Notes under the pieces: generated by a model
What the model was told of the DNA's origin: nothing
Databases searched by the model: none
What the model saw: only the letters and a program-made list of their open reading frames with translations
Shown: piece after piece, positions 6,174 to 6,795 of the stretch
How positions within the stretch are numbered: position 1 is the stretch's first letter
Layout: every line of letters starts with the position of its first letter
Position numbers and translations under genes: made by a program
From: an uncultured Actinomyces sp.
GTDB taxonomy: Bacteria; Actinomycetota; Actinomycetes; Actinomycetales; Actinomycetaceae
Direction: 5' to 3'
DNA length: 6,795 nt
Assembly: GCA_915069725.1 (NCBI GenBank)
Contig: CAJZFF010000094.1
Coordinates: forward strand, 1-6,795

Positions 6174-6184
6174 CAAGGCACCGT

Positions 6185-6795
6185 ATGGCTGCGATCGTCT
6201 ACCACGCCCCCTTCCCCCTGGATCGGGAGGCGTCGTCGGCGTCCGGTATCCGGCCTGTGCGCATGCTCGACGCCTTCCGGGAGCTCGGTTACACCGTGCT
6301 GGACGTGACCGGCTCGGCCCGGGAGCGGTCCCGCCGCCTGCGTGCCCTGAAGGACCGCCTCCAGGGAGGGGAGCGCATCGAGTTCCTCTACTCCGAGTGC
6401 GCGACCATCCCCACCATGCTGACCGAGCCGCGCCACCTCCCGCCCCACCCCTTCGTCGACCCGGCGCTCATGGGGCTGATGCACCGGCACGGCGTACCCA
6501 CCTCCCTGTTCTACCGGGACATCTACTGGGCCTTCCCCGACTACCGCGAGCGGGTCGGGGCCGCGCTGGCCACGGCCATGGGCTGCGTCTACCGCTACGA
6601 CCTGGCCTGGTACTCGCGCTACATCGACCGCCTCTACCTGCCCTCAATGCGTATGGGCGCCCACGTCCCGGGGTTCCCCGAGGAGCGCATGGCGCCGCTG
6701 CCCCCGGGCTGCGAGATCGTTGACGAGGCGCCCTCCTCCCGCCCCGACGGCGAGCTCCACCTGCTCTACATCGGCGGGCTGGGCGGCCACTACCG
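6185..6795 (+). CDS. Probable GT-B glycosyltransferase, N-terminal part (cut by window end)
   Basis: An open frame of 203 whole codons runs from ATG 6185 off the end of the window. It is supported by AAAGGAGG at 6166-6173, and its codon use matches the other genes. The start MAAIVYHAPFPLD, then SGIRPVRMLDAFRELGYTV (20-38) and DVTG (40-43), is the first Rossmann strand and helix of a GT-B glycosyltransferase: a short strand, then a helix meeting the acceptor. FLYSECATIPTMLTEP and TSLFYRDIYWAFPDY (from about 107) are further parts of the N-terminal domain. LHLLYIGGLGGHY (191-203) looks like the first strand and glycine loop of the C-terminal donor domain, where the window ends. The catalytic EX7E region would lie downstream. 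A 627-bp frame at 6097-6723 overlaps it out of register and is a shadow. Donor and acceptor are unknown; a role in the same glycan is inferred from context. Confidence 0.72.
   Translation, partial: MAAIVYHAPFPLDREASSASGIRPVRMLDAFRELGYTVLDVTGSARERSRRLRALKDRLQGGERIEFLYSECATIPTMLTEPRHLPPHPFVDPALMGLMHRHGVPTSLFYRDIYWAFPDYRERVGAALATAMGCVYRYDLAWYSRYIDRLYLPSMRMGAHVPGFPEERMAPLPPGCEIVDEAPSSRPDGELHLLYIGGLGGHY

Larger units (their letters stand above)
5895..6184. other. Divergent intergenic region between epimerase and rightward glycosyltransferase genes
   Basis: This is the only long non-coding stretch (290 bp). It separates two head-to-head transcription units and must hold both promoters. Short open frames across it (- strand 6160-5876, and the upstream parts of frames starting at 6026 and 6097) show no recognisable protein. 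Elements that can be pointed to are listed separately: a leftward -10 box, a hairpin, CCATCGG repeats, a palindrome, a rightward extended -10, and a strong ribosome site. A NotI-like GCGGCCGC at 6135-6142 is flanked by direct copies of GCCTGGT (6128-6134 and 6143-6149) in the presumed leader of the rightward gene. Confidence 0.75.

Noticed and set aside
6097..6723. 208-codon plus-strand frame at the right end
   Set aside because: It has no ribosome site and reads as Pro/Arg/Ala-rich shadow; the frame from ATG 6185 has AAAGGAGG and glycosyltransferase-like sequence, and remains open to the window end.
1..6795. Defence system, phage, transposon or CRISPR content
   Set aside because: All recognisable genes are polysaccharide biosynthesis functions; no transposase, integrase, nuclease or repeat-spacer pattern was seen.

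Overview
The window is GC-rich, densely coding DNA with strong G/C bias at third codon positions. It looks like an actinobacterium. The style of the proteins recalls Actinomyces-type genomes, but that is an impression and no marker gene proves it. No rRNA, tRNA, IS element, phage gene or CRISPR array was seen.

The whole window is a surface-glycan (capsule/exopolysaccharide or cell-wall polysaccharide) locus in three transcription blocks. Block 1 (+ strand, 1-3670) holds four genes. They are the 3' end of a probable nucleotide-sugar N-acetyltransferase (WbpD-like), a PLP sugar aminotransferase (WbpE-like), a Gfo/Idh/MocA sugar 3-dehydrogenase (WbpB / UDP-GlcNAc 3-dehydrogenase-like) and a Wzx-type flippase. 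The first three are packed at a 3-bp overlap and a 1-nt gap. Block 2 (- strand, 5894 down to 3664) is a two-gene operon: a non-hydrolysing UDP-sugar 2-epimerase (WecB/WbpI-like), then a GT4 glycosyltransferase. Block 2 runs tail-to-tail into block 1, and the two coding ends overlap by 7 bp. Block 3 (+ strand, from 6185) is the first 203 codons of a second, probable GT-B glycosyltransferase, cut by the window edge.

Read together, dehydrogenase, aminotransferase, N-acetyltransferase and 2-epimerase are the steps that convert UDP-GlcNAc or its uronate into a 2,3-diacetamido-2,3-dideoxy sugar of gluco and then manno form (GlcNAc3NAc(A) to ManNAc3NAc(A)). The glycosyltransferases would build this sugar into a repeat unit and the flippase would export the lipid-linked unit. 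The C-6 dehydrogenase (WbpA type), the priming transferase and the polymerase are not in the window. The final sugar, uronate or not, therefore cannot be settled here.

The only sizeable non-coding stretch is the 290-bp divergent intergenic region 5895-6184. It holds a probable extended -10 promoter plus strong ribosome binding site for the rightward gene, a -10-like box placed as for a leaderless leftward mRNA, a 10-bp palindrome abutting the rightward promoter, repeats of CCATCGG, and a short hairpin.
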